Below, in pieces: positions 1 through 8,187 of a DNA stretch of 35,910 nt. Every line of letters begins with the position of its first letter. Position 1 is the first letter of the stretch. Below the pieces are notes generated by a model. The model ran no database searches. It was not told the origin of the DNA and worked only from the letters and a program-made list of their open reading frames with translations. Source of the DNA: an uncultured Alistipes sp. Its GTDB lineage: Bacteria > Bacteroidota > Bacteroidia > Bacteroidales > Rikenellaceae. The stretch is taken from positions 1 through 35,910 of the forward strand of contig CALUMQ010000006.1 in assembly GCA_944321765.1 (NCBI GenBank). The letters are read 5' to 3'. The position numbers and the translations under genes are program-made.

Positions 1-911
1 GGTATTACATCGCGGACCATCTGGGAAGCGTGCGTGTCATTGTCGATGACAACGGGGAGGTGATCGAACGGAACGACTTCTATCCCTTCGGGCTCAGATG
101 GAACAACGACGCAGCTCCCATCGCTGATAACCGATACCGTTACAACGCCAAGGAGGAGCAGGCGTTTCTCGCGCTGCCATACATCGACTACGGTGCACGG
201 ATGTACGACCCGAAGTACAACATCCGATGGAACAGCGTCGACCCCCTGGCTGAGAAATACCTCTATCTCTCGCCCTTTGCGTTCTGCGGAAATAATCCTA
301 TCGAGAATACTGATTCAAACGGATTACAATATGACAAATATTATAATTCATTAGGATACCTGATATATGATACCGGCCAAGGAGATAAAACCTATGTAAT
401 CAAGGCTATTGACTATAATAAACATGTTAGTTCAATCTCGGAACAAGAGGCAATCAATACAGAACGTGCAATAAGTCAAGGAAATCTATCTGGACCGCAC
501 ATGCAGAATATCATAGAGATTGAGTCCGTTCCCACTCTTCAAAAGATGAGAAACACCATAAAAGATGATGGTACAGGAGGAGATTCCGAAGATAACAACC
601 GAGAATACGGAGGAATAGTAAATAAAAGAGGACAAATCGCCAATGTATCTCAAGGCACAGTCAGAGAGTCGGAGGAGGCTTCGATATCAATTAATACGCA
701 AGGAGCAAGAAGCGTTTATCACAGTCATCCAAGCGGGTCGAAAAATTTACCATCCTACCATGGATCTGGCAGATTACCAAGCCAAAAAGATTATGAATCA
801 ATAGGAACTGCAACCGGATATATATTTCAGATGAGGACAAAAGAAATAATCGTATTCGACAACAAGAAAGTAACAGCCATTATATCTTTTAAGATTTTAG
901 ACGACCTATGA
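1..911 (+). CDS. RHS/YD-repeat protein, C-terminal part with JAB/JAMM metalloprotease toxin tip (5' end outside window)
   Basis: The reading frame is open from base 3, so the gene begins before the window. The first ~95 codons match the conserved RHS-associated core: YYIADHLGSVR near base 3, then YDYGARMYDP-like and DPLAEKY...FAFCGNNPIE segments around 180-300. RHS proteins carry variable C-terminal toxins behind this core. Just after the core, base composition shifts from GC-rich to AT-rich. The tip holds a full JAMM zinc-protease signature: Glu in EYGG (603-605), His-Ser-His-Pro-Ser-Gly (720-737), then Ser (780-782) and Asp (789-791) in an SxxD motif. JAB-type toxin tips are known among polymorphic toxins, so a deubiquitinase-like or peptidase toxin is the best guess. 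The substrate is unknown. The stop overlaps the next gene as ATGA, which suggests a toxin-immunity pair. Confidence 0.88.
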   Translation, partial: YYIADHLGSVRVIVDDNGEVIERNDFYPFGLRWNNDAAPIADNRYRYNAKEEQAFLALPYIDYGARMYDPKYNIRWNSVDPLAEKYLYLSPFAFCGNNPIENTDSNGLQYDKYYNSLGYLIYDTGQGDKTYVIKAIDYNKHVSSISEQEAINTERAISQGNLSGPHMQNIIEIESVPTLQKMRNTIKDDGTGGDSEDNNREYGGIVNKRGQIANVSQGTVRESEEASISINTQGARSVYHSHPSGSKNLPSYHGSGRLPSQKDYESIGTATGYIFQMRTKEIIVFDNKKVTAIISFKILDDL

Positions 912-1450
912 AACATTTATTATTTTGGAGTATCGCGCTATTGACCGGGTTGAGAGCCATGGATGGAATAGCCCAGGAAGACTCCTCGTTTTTTCCTCTT
1001 TCGACTACGGAAGTAATAGCCATATACAACAAGGAGGATATGTATTATGTTGTAAAAGAATGTGAAGATTTACGGACCTTACACAGCTATTTCAGAAAAA
1101 ACAAGCATTGGGCAAAAAAGCTCCTAAAAAAAGGAACGCGAAATAAAAATGGGTTAGTGGATATATTTGTTTTGGTTGATGTTATAGAGGAGCCACCCTA
1201 TTTATTGTATTATTACGGGACACACGCTTCAACGATTTATGACGAAACTTCAGATAACTATGTTCCAGAGGCTAAAAGGCACCATTTAGAAATTGAATTA
1301 CCCCATGAATTGTTTACCCGCGAAAATATTTGGAAATTATACGAATACGTAATATCTCACATCCAAATTTCTGAGGAGCTGCCCTATTTTATAGACTTGG
1401 GAGAGAATGAGATTATGAAGATACTAAAACAGCAATCACTACAAAAATAA
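908..1450 (+). CDS. Hypothetical exported protein, candidate immunity protein for the JAB-type RHS tip
   Basis: The 180-residue product is not a family I recognise. Residues 1-22 (MKHLLFWSIALLTGLRAMDG...) look like a signal peptide cleaved near AQ, so the protein probably acts in the periplasm or on the outer membrane. The rest is acidic, rich in Tyr, Leu and Glu, with no membrane segment and no obvious catalytic motif. Its ATG overlaps the RHS stop by four bases, the classic spacing of translationally coupled toxin and immunity genes. Its AT-rich composition matches the toxin tip rather than the RHS core, which suggests that tip and immunity gene moved in together. The immunity role is inferred from position only. 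An exported immunity protein would imply that the toxin is met outside the cytoplasm. Confidence 0.7.
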   Translation: MKHLLFWSIALLTGLRAMDGIAQEDSSFFPLSTTEVIAIYNKEDMYYVVKECEDLRTLHSYFRKNKHWAKKLLKKGTRNKNGLVDIFVLVDVIEEPPYLLYYYGTHASTIYDETSDNYVPEAKRHHLEIELPHELFTRENIWKLYEYVISHIQISEELPYFIDLGENEIMKILKQQSLQK

Positions 1451-1488
1451 TTTTCGGATTATACGATTGAGACTAAAATGACACAAAG

Positions 1489-1527
1489 AATAAGAGGAAG
1501 AGAAACATTTTTCTTTCTCTTATTTTA
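1489..1527 (+). terminator. Probable terminator after the RHS/immunity pair
   Basis: The arms AATAAGAG (1489-1496) and CTCTTATT (1517-1524) pair perfectly and are followed by TT. The loop is A/T-rich and can form extra pairs. It lies 38 bases after the stop of the candidate immunity gene. Confidence 0.5.
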
Positions 1528-1533
1528 ACATAA

Positions 1534-1602
1534 ATTTCCTATCTTGCAGATGGCACAAAACTCTCGGTTACCGATGCCGACGGGAACAGTCTCTCGTTGT
1601 AA
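1534..1602 (+). pseudogene. Remnant of a YD-repeat/RHS core sequence
   Basis: Between the stop codon at 1531-1533 and the stop at 1600-1602, the frame reads ISYLADGTKLSVTDADGN followed by SLSL. This resembles the YxADGTKL...D..GN repeat typical of Bacteroidetes YD-repeat proteins. It has no start codon and no continuation, so it looks like a relic of a second RHS gene or of an exchanged tip module. The match is from memory of the repeat consensus, and only about 20 codons remain. Confidence 0.55.
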
Positions 1603-1620
1603 AGAATATCTGTATCATGC

Positions 1621-2349
1621 ATGAGAATCACTTATTATATAAGAAATTATATGAGAAGGAATAAATTACATCGGAGATCATGGTATACAGCCGGAGCACT
1701 GTTGCTTATTCTGCTAGCGCCCTGCATCTGTCGAGCAGGGGACACAGACTCTCTGACTGTTACCATACAGGGTATCGGATTTGAGTGCTGTCCTCCGCAA
1801 ATATCTCAAGATATGAAACGACTCCAACCCATTATTATGTATATTGACATAAGTATATACAACAATACGGATCATGAGGAGCCAATAGGCTCGTACTGGA
1901 ATCGTTTCGCTCCAGAAGACCACAAATACGGCCGATTTGAATTGATATATAATCAAGAAGATACGATCGGATTATATTCCAATCATTCATCATTATGCCA
2001 ACTGTTGCCGAATCAGTCCATTCAGATGCATTTATATTATGAAGGAGACGATCTGTTTAAGCCAGATAAAATCCTAGAAACGATGGCTATTACATGGCAA
2101 AACAACTGTAAATCAGAGAGTATTAGCTCTGATGCAATCAAATTTGTACAGAAGATTATTGATGATCTGAAGATAGGATTCATTCCGCTCGATGAAGCCA
2201 GAATCGAAAAGATCGATATCCGCACAGAAATCTCTCCGGATATTTTTGTCTACTATGTCGTCGGAGATCACAAAGTTTATGGAGATCACAAAAGAGCAAT
2301 CGTGATGCGTAAGAATGGTTCAAGCTGGTATAGTTATCTCAAGGATTAA
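1621..2349 (+). CDS. Hypothetical secreted protein, possible orphan immunity or toxin-associated protein
   Basis: The product is 242 residues from the ATG at 1621. A second in-frame ATG (residue 11, base 1651) is an equally good start, because it directly precedes an Arg-rich segment and then the hydrophobic core YTAGALLLILLAPCICRA of a signal peptide. The mature part has two Cys (FECCPP) shortly after the signal and further Cys downstream, so disulfides are possible. It also has a small tandem repeat near the C-terminus (GDHKVYGDHK). I recognise no domain. It sits 18 bases after a YD-repeat remnant, which is where orphan immunity genes are left when an RHS tip is replaced. Its composition is AT-rich like its neighbours. 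Function is not assigned. Confidence 0.65.
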   Translation: MRITYYIRNYMRRNKLHRRSWYTAGALLLILLAPCICRAGDTDSLTVTIQGIGFECCPPQISQDMKRLQPIIMYIDISIYNNTDHEEPIGSYWNRFAPEDHKYGRFELIYNQEDTIGLYSNHSSLCQLLPNQSIQMHLYYEGDDLFKPDKILETMAITWQNNCKSESISSDAIKFVQKIIDDLKIGFIPLDEARIEKIDIRTEISPDIFVYYVVGDHKVYGDHKRAIVMRKNGSSWYSYLKD

Positions 2350-2417
2350 TAAGATTTGAGGTTGTCGATGCAGATAGATGGAGTGTGTTAATCACCCAAA
2401 TCGCGGAATGTGGTTGA

Positions 2418-2525
2418 ATCAAAAAAGCGCAAAAGGAAATCGTCGAGATTGAAAAGGATAATATGATTACAAAGAGAACGAAAACGCTTATCAAGGAAAT
2501 GCTCGAATTGGGTGTATATAGTTGA
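2418..2525 (+). pseudogene. Possible toxin-tail remnant: short open frame without an upstream start
   Basis: The stretch is open from just after a TGA (2415-2417) to the TGA at 2523-2525. It reads as a lysine-rich helical segment ending EMLELGVYS. The only ATGs are internal (2463 onward, giving about 20 residues). It lies 17 bases before a lipoprotein gene, as a toxin tail would lie before its immunity gene. It may be the stub of a lost RHS tip, but the evidence is weak. Confidence 0.25.
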
Positions 2526-2542
2526 TTAAAAATTAAAAAACA

Positions 2543-3091
2543 ATGAAAAAGGCAGTCAATCTAGCCATCCTGGTCATCGTAGCCGTCTTGACCGGATGCT
2601 CCGGAAAACCCCGAATTAGAGTCGGGTTCAACTATCCCGAAATGCTCTCTCCGATCTACTATCTGGATACGTTTCAGATTCAAAAGCCGCTTGTCGTCTA
2701 TATCGATTCCATACCCTACATAACCTCCGAAGAGGTTTTCGACAATGTGGAGAACAAAACAGACCTGCCCAAAACCCGTGGCGTCGTAAGATACCTTACA
2801 GGAGAGCTTGACGCTTATAGATCGTTTAAGTATTCCTTGATCTATAAAGAACCCAGGAGCTGGAAATTTAGCGATCACCCTTTCGATTTTGTTGAAGAAA
2901 ACATTAAATTGCTTGACAGCATACAAGGTGTGGCAGTATATCATTTCGACCGTAAACCGCAAACATTCCTCCTGGCCCTAATTGCTACAGAATGGCACAA
3001 TGATCCGAATAGTGAGATTATATTTGGGGCGGAGTTCTCAAATGATTATATGCTTGCGATAGCACCTTTATTCCCCCCGGAGGCGCAATAA
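2543..3091 (+). CDS. Hypothetical lipoprotein, paralogue 1 of a tandem pair
   Basis: The product is 182 residues with a clear lipoprotein signal: MKK, a hydrophobic stretch, then the lipobox LTGC with the lipidated Cys at residue 19. I do not recognise the mature domain. Its best-conserved segment, shared with the next gene, is SPIYYLDTFQIQKPLVVYI. A second shared block near the C-terminus is GVAVYxFDRKPxTFLL. The start is supported by the A-rich leader before the ATG and by the signal peptide. Because it lies in an RHS accessory patch and is duplicated, a membrane-anchored immunity role is possible but unproven. Confidence 0.75.
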   Translation: MKKAVNLAILVIVAVLTGCSGKPRIRVGFNYPEMLSPIYYLDTFQIQKPLVVYIDSIPYITSEEVFDNVENKTDLPKTRGVVRYLTGELDAYRSFKYSLIYKEPRSWKFSDHPFDFVEENIKLLDSIQGVAVYHFDRKPQTFLLALIATEWHNDPNSEIIFGAEFSNDYMLAIAPLFPPEAQ

Positions 3092-3247
3092 CATATTGAA
3101 TTACGGCCATAATGGCGGGACCAGGCTATCCGGTCTGACATTTCAGACCCCGAACATGCAGAGTTCCCGGCATCAACGAAGATCGCCGCCATGACATGAA
3201 AAGCATTCGCAGACCGGTAAATAATGTCAATTTAAATAAACATCAAA

Positions 3248-3847
3248 ATGAGAATAATTGTCAATATAGCCATCCTGGGCATCATAGCAGCCTTGACAGG
3301 ATGCTCCGGAAGACCCCAAATTAAAAAGGGGGTTAACTATCCAGATATGATCTCTCCAATCTACTATCTGGATACGTTTCAAATTCAAAAGCCGCTTGTC
3401 GTCTATATCAATTCAATTCCATACATAACCTCCGAAGAGGTTTTCAACAGAGTAACGGACAAAACGAATTTACCCAAAACTCGAGGTGTTATAAGATACC
3501 TTACATCAGTCCATACATCAAATAGGGCATATACTTATCTATGTATCTATAAAGTGCCCAATAGGTTTTTCAACCAACCATTTGAGATCCTCCAATCTCA
3601 AAACAATTATGCTTTTTTTGGAAGAAATCTCAAACTGATCGACAGCGTGCAAGGGGTGGCGGTATATCGCTTTGACCGTAAACCGCGGACATTTCTCCTG
3701 ACTCTAATTACCACTGAAGAATACGAAGATAGACTTGGCGATATCATCGAAAAAGTCGAATACTCAAACGATTACATGTTCGCAATAGCTCCTTTATTTT
3801 CAAAAAAAGATCGACGGGCCTTACATTTTAAATGCTTACACACCTGA
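3248..3847 (+). CDS. Hypothetical lipoprotein, paralogue 2 of a tandem pair
   Basis: The product is 199 residues with lipobox LTGC (Cys19). It is collinear with the upstream lipoprotein. The N-terminal ~85 residues and the block around GVAVYRFDRKPRTFLL are closely similar. The middle (about residues 90-125) and the C-terminus have diverged and carry length changes. The pattern fits a tandem duplication followed by divergence of one surface, as seen in immunity or adaptor families exposed to changing partners. No enzyme motif is visible. The two genes are separated by 156 bases with no clear terminator, so they may be co-transcribed. Confidence 0.75.
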   Translation: MRIIVNIAILGIIAALTGCSGRPQIKKGVNYPDMISPIYYLDTFQIQKPLVVYINSIPYITSEEVFNRVTDKTNLPKTRGVIRYLTSVHTSNRAYTYLCIYKVPNRFFNQPFEILQSQNNYAFFGRNLKLIDSVQGVAVYRFDRKPRTFLLTLITTEEYEDRLGDIIEKVEYSNDYMFAIAPLFSKKDRRALHFKCLHT

Positions 3848-3907
3848 TGGCAGGAATCGGCTGAATAGGCCCCTTCAGATTACGACGTTTGATGTTCTGT
3901 CCAACAA

Positions 3908-3941
3908 CAGAAGGCAAAAATGGGTCCATTTTTGCCTTCTG
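3908..3941 (+). terminator. Palindromic hairpin, probable terminator
   Basis: A 16-base arm CAGAAGGCAAAAATGG is followed by two bases and its exact reverse complement. The RNA hairpin would end 60 bases after the last lipoprotein stop. A T-rich stretch (CCTTTTTG) follows about ten bases later, so termination is likely but not textbook. Confidence 0.5.
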
Positions 3942-4025
3942 TGTAATGCCTTTTTGAATAAATCAAGTGTCTCCTGCACCGGAATGTTGCAGAGTAAAAC
4001 AATGAAATTCAACGAAATATAGCTA

Positions 4026-4067
4026 AATCGTGACCTGTTTCCGGTCCGGGCAAAAAAGGTCACGATT
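4026..4067. repeat. Inverted repeat AATCGTGACC / GGTCACGATT
   Basis: The ten-base arms at 4026-4035 and 4058-4067 are exact reverse complements around a 22-base spacer. There is no T-run. It could be a protein-binding site or a boundary scar. Its function is unknown. Confidence 0.5.
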
Positions 4068-4121
4068 AAGGCCTGAAATACTTGCTGCCTTTTGCGTCAA
4101 CAGGAGTGGGGGGGGGTAAGA

Positions 4122-4156
4122 GAAAGCCTTGCATATCGCTGATATACAAGGCTTTC
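4122..4156. repeat. Strong hairpin downstream of tRNA-Gly
   Basis: The arms GAAAGCCTTG (4122-4131) and CAAGGCTTTC (4147-4156) pair, with an inner ATATC/GATAT stem around a GCT loop. It lies 46 bases beyond the tRNA 3' end on the minus strand and may help end that transcript, though no T-run follows it on either strand. Confidence 0.5.
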
Positions 4157-4201
4157 CATAATTTGGTCAGATTTCTGTTCACCCCCTCTTCTGACCCGGA
4201 G

Positions 4202-4274
4202 AGCGGAAAGCGGGATTCGAACCCGTGACCCTCAGCTTGGGAAGCTGATGCTCTACCGACTGAGCTATTTCCGC
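4202..4274 (-). tRNA. tRNA-Gly (anticodon CCC)
   Basis: On the minus strand the acceptor arm GCGGAAA pairs with TTTCCGC. The D arm is GCTC...GAGC. The anticodon arm TCAGC-TTCCCAA-GCTGA gives anticodon CCC, and the T loop is TTCGAAT. The discriminator is T, as expected for bacterial tRNA-Gly. CCA is not encoded. The first T-stem pair is an A-C mismatch. A consensus promoter lies just upstream. The 3' end faces the AT-rich RHS patch, so this tRNA may mark an island boundary. Confidence 0.95.
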
Positions 4275-4284
4275 ATTCGGAGGA

Positions 4285-4315
4285 CAAAGTTACTCCGATT
4301 TTTCAATAATCCAAA
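4285..4315 (-). promoter_or_regulatory. Promoter of tRNA-Gly
   Basis: Read on the minus strand, TTTG (4312-4315) and TAACTTTG (4285-4292) are 19 bases apart, an exact match to the Bacteroidetes sigma-ABfr pattern. Transcription would start a few bases before the tRNA 5' end. Confidence 0.75.
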
Positions 4316-4337
4316 AACTCAACGGCCGATTTTTATC

Positions 4338-6245
4338 TCAACCGACCAGTTTTTTCAGCGAGGCAAGATTCTTCGGATTCTTCAGCACCTTGCCTTCGGG
4401 TGTGTACAGATAATCGAGACGTTCGCGGAAATGGCTCTCGACCTTGCTGCGGACAACCTTCATCGTACTGTTGACCAGTCCGTTCTGCTCGGTAAAGGCT
4501 TCGTCGACAATGGCAAGGCCCGCCGGGAGCCACCGCTCCGGGAACTCCCCGGCAAAATCCCCGCCCGCACGGTAACGGTCGATCTCTCCGCCCACAAGTT
4601 CCGCAGCAACGGACGTGCGCATCTCCGCAGGAACCTTCCGGGCATCCAGCTCGCGCCGCAGGGCATCGGTCGCCGGCACGACGATCGCCCCGGTAAAGGG
4701 ACTCTGGTTGTTATAGATGATGATCTGGTCGATATAGGGCGATTTGTCGACAATAGCCTCCTCCATCCCTTCAGGGCTGTATTTCTCACCGTCCGAGGCT
4801 ATCAGCAGGCTCTTGAAGCGTCCCAGAACATAGAGAAACTCATCCTCCGAGACGTAGCCCATATCGCCCGTGTGAAGCCATCCGTCGCGTATGGTCTCCG
4901 CCGTCGCTTCGGGGTTTTTCCAGTAACCGGCCATGACATTCTCACCACGGATGATGATCTCACCCTTTTCGCCCCGGGGCACTTCACGTCCCTCTTCGTC
5001 GACAATCTTCAGATCGAGCGGGATCAGGATCTTGCCCGATGACCCGAAGCGATGCCAGTGCGGTTTGGGCGAGTTGGTCGAGATTACCGGTGTGGCCTCC
5101 GAGAGTCCGTATCCCTGGAACATCGGAATGCCGATGGCGAAGAAGAAGCGCTGCAGTTCGATATCGAGCAGTGCTCCGCCGCCGATGAAGAACTTCAGAC
5201 ATCCGCCGAACGCCGCACGGACCTTGCGGAACAGCAGTGCATCGAACAGCCCCACGACCGGGCGCAGCACGCAGCGCCAGCCATGGCCCGGATCATAGCC
5301 ATCCTGATTGTAGGCGTAGGCCGTACGCAGCGCCAGGTGGAACAGGCGCTCGGTGAAGCGGCCTTTGGCACGGATCGAACTCTCGATATTCTTGCGGAAG
5401 TTCTTGGCCAGCGCCGGAACCGACAGCAGAAAATGCGGCTGTACCTCGCGAATATTCACCGGGATGTTGCGCAGCGTCTCGGCGGGCGTAGCACCCACCT
5501 GCACCGTGGCGACCGATGCCCCGCAGGCGATCATGATATAGAAGCCCACGACATGGGCAAAGCAGTGATCCAGCGGCAGGATGATGAGCGTACGGTAACT
5601 CGACGGAATGTCGACGCGCGACAACGACTGCTCGACATTGGCCGTATAGTTGCGGTGCGTCAGCACCACTCCCTTCGGATCGGAGGTTGTCCCCGAGGTG
5701 TAGGTGATCGTCGCATAGTCGTCGTTCTGGATGGCCCGACCGATCTCCAGGAACTCCGCACGGTGCTTCGACAGGTAGTCGCGGCCCAGCCGCTTGAGTG
5801 TTCCGAAGGCCGTCTCCCCGGACTCCAGAGGTATGTGCCCGAAGACGATCAGGCGTTCGATCTGCGGCAGCTCCGCGCGGATGCGGCGGATCTTCGGCAG
5901 CTGGTGCTTCGAGACGAACAGCGTCGTCACCTCGGCATGCCGCAGGCGGAAGAGCAGGTCGTTCGATTCCTCGAGCTTCACCGACAGCGGCACGCTGATC
6001 GCTCCGGCGTAGAAGAGCCCCAACTCGGAGATGATCCACGCGTTGCTCCCCTCGGCAAGGATTGCCACCTTGTCCTTCGGGCGAACGCCCAGCGACACAA
6101 GGCCCGCACCCACCTCGAGCGCCTGCTCTCGCGTCTCGGCGTAGGTCGTGGGCTCGAACTTGTGGTGTCGCTTCTCGAGCAGGAAGGTCTTGCCGCCGAA
6201 CTTCTCGACGGACGTTTCGAAGAGGTCGATGATGGTCTTTTTCAT
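4338..6245 (-). CDS. Long-chain fatty acid--CoA ligase (AMP-forming)
   Basis: The 635-residue protein is a complete ANL-superfamily adenylating enzyme, and it activates a fatty acid to acyl-AMP and then acyl-CoA. Visible motifs are the P-loop-like YTSGTTSDPKG (182-192), GYGLSEATP (378-386), GWLHTGDMG (455-463) with the ribose-binding Asp, the hinge region LGRFKSLLIASDGEKYSP (474-491) and a C-terminal Lys in NSTMKVVR (near 596). Length and motif spacing fit the FadD15/FACS group that acts on long chains at the inner membrane face. Exact chain preference cannot be read. The ATG at 6245 begins MKKTIIDLFE, a normal N-terminus. It follows lepA by 45 bases on the same strand and is probably co-transcribed. 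No terminator was found after it. Confidence 0.92.
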   Translation of the reverse strand: MKKTIIDLFETSVEKFGGKTFLLEKRHHKFEPTTYAETREQALEVGAGLVSLGVRPKDKVAILAEGSNAWIISELGLFYAGAISVPLSVKLEESNDLLFRLRHAEVTTLFVSKHQLPKIRRIRAELPQIERLIVFGHIPLESGETAFGTLKRLGRDYLSKHRAEFLEIGRAIQNDDYATITYTSGTTSDPKGVVLTHRNYTANVEQSLSRVDIPSSYRTLIILPLDHCFAHVVGFYIMIACGASVATVQVGATPAETLRNIPVNIREVQPHFLLSVPALAKNFRKNIESSIRAKGRFTERLFHLALRTAYAYNQDGYDPGHGWRCVLRPVVGLFDALLFRKVRAAFGGCLKFFIGGGALLDIELQRFFFAIGIPMFQGYGLSEATPVISTNSPKPHWHRFGSSGKILIPLDLKIVDEEGREVPRGEKGEIIIRGENVMAGYWKNPEATAETIRDGWLHTGDMGYVSEDEFLYVLGRFKSLLIASDGEKYSPEGMEEAIVDKSPYIDQIIIYNNQSPFTGAIVVPATDALRRELDARKVPAEMRTSVAAELVGGEIDRYRAGGDFAGEFPERWLPAGLAIVDEAFTEQNGLVNSTMKVVRSKVESHFRERLDYLYTPEGKVLKNPKNLASLKKLVG

Positions 6246-6290
6246 GGGTCAGTATGATGGGTCGGTTGAGTCGAATGAGTTCGGAAGGGA

Positions 6291-8081
6291 TCAGTCCATT
6301 TTCAACACGGCAAGGAAGGCCGACTGCGGCACCTCGACGTTGCCGATCTGCCGCATGCGCTTCTTGCCCTTCTTCTGCTTCTCGAGCAGCTTCCGCTTGC
6401 GTGAGATGTCGCCTCCGTAGCACTTCGCCGTCACGTCCTTGCGCACGGCCTTCACCGTCTCGCGGGCAATGATCTTCGCACCGATGGCCGCCTGAATCGC
6501 TATGTCGAACTGCTGGCGCGGAATCAGCTCCTTGAGCTTCTCGCACATCCGGCGGCCGAAATCATAGGCATGATCGGTATAGGTGAGCGACGAAAGGGCA
6601 TCGACCGGTTCGCCGTTGAGCAGAATGTCGAGTTTGACAAGCTTCGAGGGCTGAAAACCCGTACGGTGGTAGTCGAACGAGGCGTAGCCCTTCGAAATGC
6701 TCTTGAGCTTGTCGTAGAAGTCGAAGACAATCTCCGAAAGCGGCATGTCGAAATTCACCTCCACACGATCCTGCGTGATGAAGGTCTGGTTCTTCATCAC
6801 TCCGCGCTTGTCGATGCACAGTTTGATGACGTTGCCCAGGAACTCCGTCTTGGTGATGATCTGCGCCAGGATGTAGGGCTCCTCGATCTTTGCGATCTTC
6901 GTCACCTCGGGAAGTCCCGACGGATTGTGGACTTCAAGCACCGTGCCCTGGGTCGTGGTGATACGGTATGAGACGTTGGGGACCGTCGTGATGACATCCA
7001 TGTCGAATTCGCGGTACAAACGCTCCTGGATGATCTCCATATGCAGCAGTCCGAGGAATCCGCAGCGGAAGCCGAAGCCCAGGGCCAGCGAGCTCTCGGG
7101 CTCGAAGGTCAGCGAGGCATCATTCAGCTGCAGTTTCTCGAGCGACGCGCGGAGGTCTTCGTACTGATCGGCCTCCACGGGGTAGACACCGGCGAAGACC
7201 ATCGGCTTCACATCCTCGAAGCCCGCGATGGCCTCCTGCGCGGGATTGGCCACCGAGGTGATCGTATCGCCGACCTTCACGTCGGAGGAGGTCTTGATAC
7301 CCGAGCAGATGTAGCCCACATCACCGGCGCGGATCTCGTCGCGCGGCTGCAGGCGGAGCTTCAGCACCCCCACTTCGTCGGCGTCGTACTCGCTGCCCGT
7401 ATTGAAGAACTTCACGTGCTCGCCCTTGCGCAGCGTGCCGTTGAATACGCGGTAATAGGCGATGATACCCCGGAAGGGATTGAATACCGAGTCGAAAATC
7501 AGCGCCTGAAGCGGTGCCGCATCGTCGCCCTTCGGTGCGGGAATACGCTGCACGATGGCTTCGAGCAGTTCGTCAATCCCCTGCCCCGTCTTGCCCGAGG
7601 CCAGCAGAATCTCCTCCTCCTTGCAACCGATCAGGTCGATCACCTGGTCCTTCACCTCGTCGATCATCGCCGAATCCATGTCGATCTTGTTCAGCACCGG
7701 CACGATCGTAAGGTCGTGGGCAACGGCCAGGTAGAGGTTCGAGATCGTCTGCGCCTGGATGCCCTGCGTGGCGTCGACAACCAGCAGCGCCCCCTCGCAC
7801 GAGGCGATGGCGCGCGATACTTCATACGAAAAGTCGACGTGGCCCGGCGTGTCGATCAGGTTGAGCGTGTAGCGCTCCCCGTCGCCGGCCGTATACTCCA
7901 TCTGTATGGCGTGGCTCTTGATGGTGATTCCCTTTTCACGTTCGAGGTCCATATCGTCGAGTACCTGCGACTGCATTTCTCGCTGGTTCAGCGTGTTGGT
8001 CTTCTCCAGAAGACGGTCGGCAAGCGTCGATTTCCCGTGGTCAATATGGGCTATGATGCAGAAATTGCGGATGTTTTTCAT
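6291..8081 (-). CDS. lepA: Elongation factor 4 (LepA), translational GTPase
   Basis: The 596-residue protein contains the GTPase motifs AHIDHGKST (11-19), DTPGH (77-81) and NKID (131-134). It then has the EF-G-like domains and the LepA-specific C-terminal domain ending in the basic segment [19 protein letters not shown]. LepA/EF4 binds ribosomes and is implicated in initiation and back-translocation, especially under ionic stress. I chose the ATG at 8081 ([16 protein letters not shown]), which gives the usual family length. The frame stays open for another 30 codons upstream, but that extension crosses a promoter box. The acyl-CoA ligase follows by 45 bases. Confidence 0.97.
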   Translation of the reverse strand: MKNIRNFCIIAHIDHGKSTLADRLLEKTNTLNQREMQSQVLDDMDLEREKGITIKSHAIQMEYTAGDGERYTLNLIDTPGHVDFSYEVSRAIASCEGALLVVDATQGIQAQTISNLYLAVAHDLTIVPVLNKIDMDSAMIDEVKDQVIDLIGCKEEEILLASGKTGQGIDELLEAIVQRIPAPKGDDAAPLQALIFDSVFNPFRGIIAYYRVFNGTLRKGEHVKFFNTGSEYDADEVGVLKLRLQPRDEIRAGDVGYICSGIKTSSDVKVGDTITSVANPAQEAIAGFEDVKPMVFAGVYPVEADQYEDLRASLEKLQLNDASLTFEPESSLALGFGFRCGFLGLLHMEIIQERLYREFDMDVITTVPNVSYRITTTQGTVLEVHNPSGLPEVTKIAKIEEPYILAQIITKTEFLGNVIKLCIDKRGVMKNQTFITQDRVEVNFDMPLSEIVFDFYDKLKSISKGYASFDYHRTGFQPSKLVKLDILLNGEPVDALSSLTYTDHAYDFGRRMCEKLKELIPRQQFDIAIQAAIGAKIIARETVKAVRKDVTAKCYGGDISRKRKLLEKQKKGKKRMRQIGNVEVPQSAFLAVLKMD

Positions 8082-8102
8082 ACGTAAGGGTGAAAATACG
8101 TG

Positions 8103-8110
8103 CAAATATA
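8103..8110 (-). promoter_or_regulatory. -7 promoter box for lepA
   Basis: TATATTTG reads on the minus strand 21 bases before the lepA ATG and matches TAnnTTTG exactly. No good -33 TTTG is seen at the expected distance, so the promoter call is partial. Confidence 0.5.
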
Positions 8111-8187
8111 CGCATTTATTTTGAATTTCCCGCAGCCGCGGACCCCGCCTCAGATGTCGCTTTTTTCGCATTTTATGCCCTCCACGT

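Larger units (their letters stand above)
3848..4201. other. Non-coding stretch rich in inverted repeats between the lipoproteins and tRNA-Gly
   Basis: No convincing gene is present. The region holds a 34-bp near-perfect palindrome (3908-3941), a 10-bp inverted repeat with a 22-base spacer (4026-4067), a run of nine G (4108-4116) and a strong hairpin (4122-4156). It marks the change from AT-rich accessory DNA to the GC-rich backbone. Confidence 0.7.

Noticed and set aside
4066-4287. 73-residue minus-strand frame over tRNA-Gly
   Set aside because: It is the familiar translation of a tRNA gene (SSVGRASA...GFESR) and not a protein.
5052-6257. 401-residue plus-strand frame opposite the acyl-CoA ligase
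   Set aside because: It is Arg/Gln-rich with no family features, and it opposes a gene with complete ANL motifs.
8082-8171. N-terminal extension of LepA by 30 residues
   Set aside because: It would pass through the -7 promoter box and adds residues absent from the family. [16 protein letters not shown] is the standard start.
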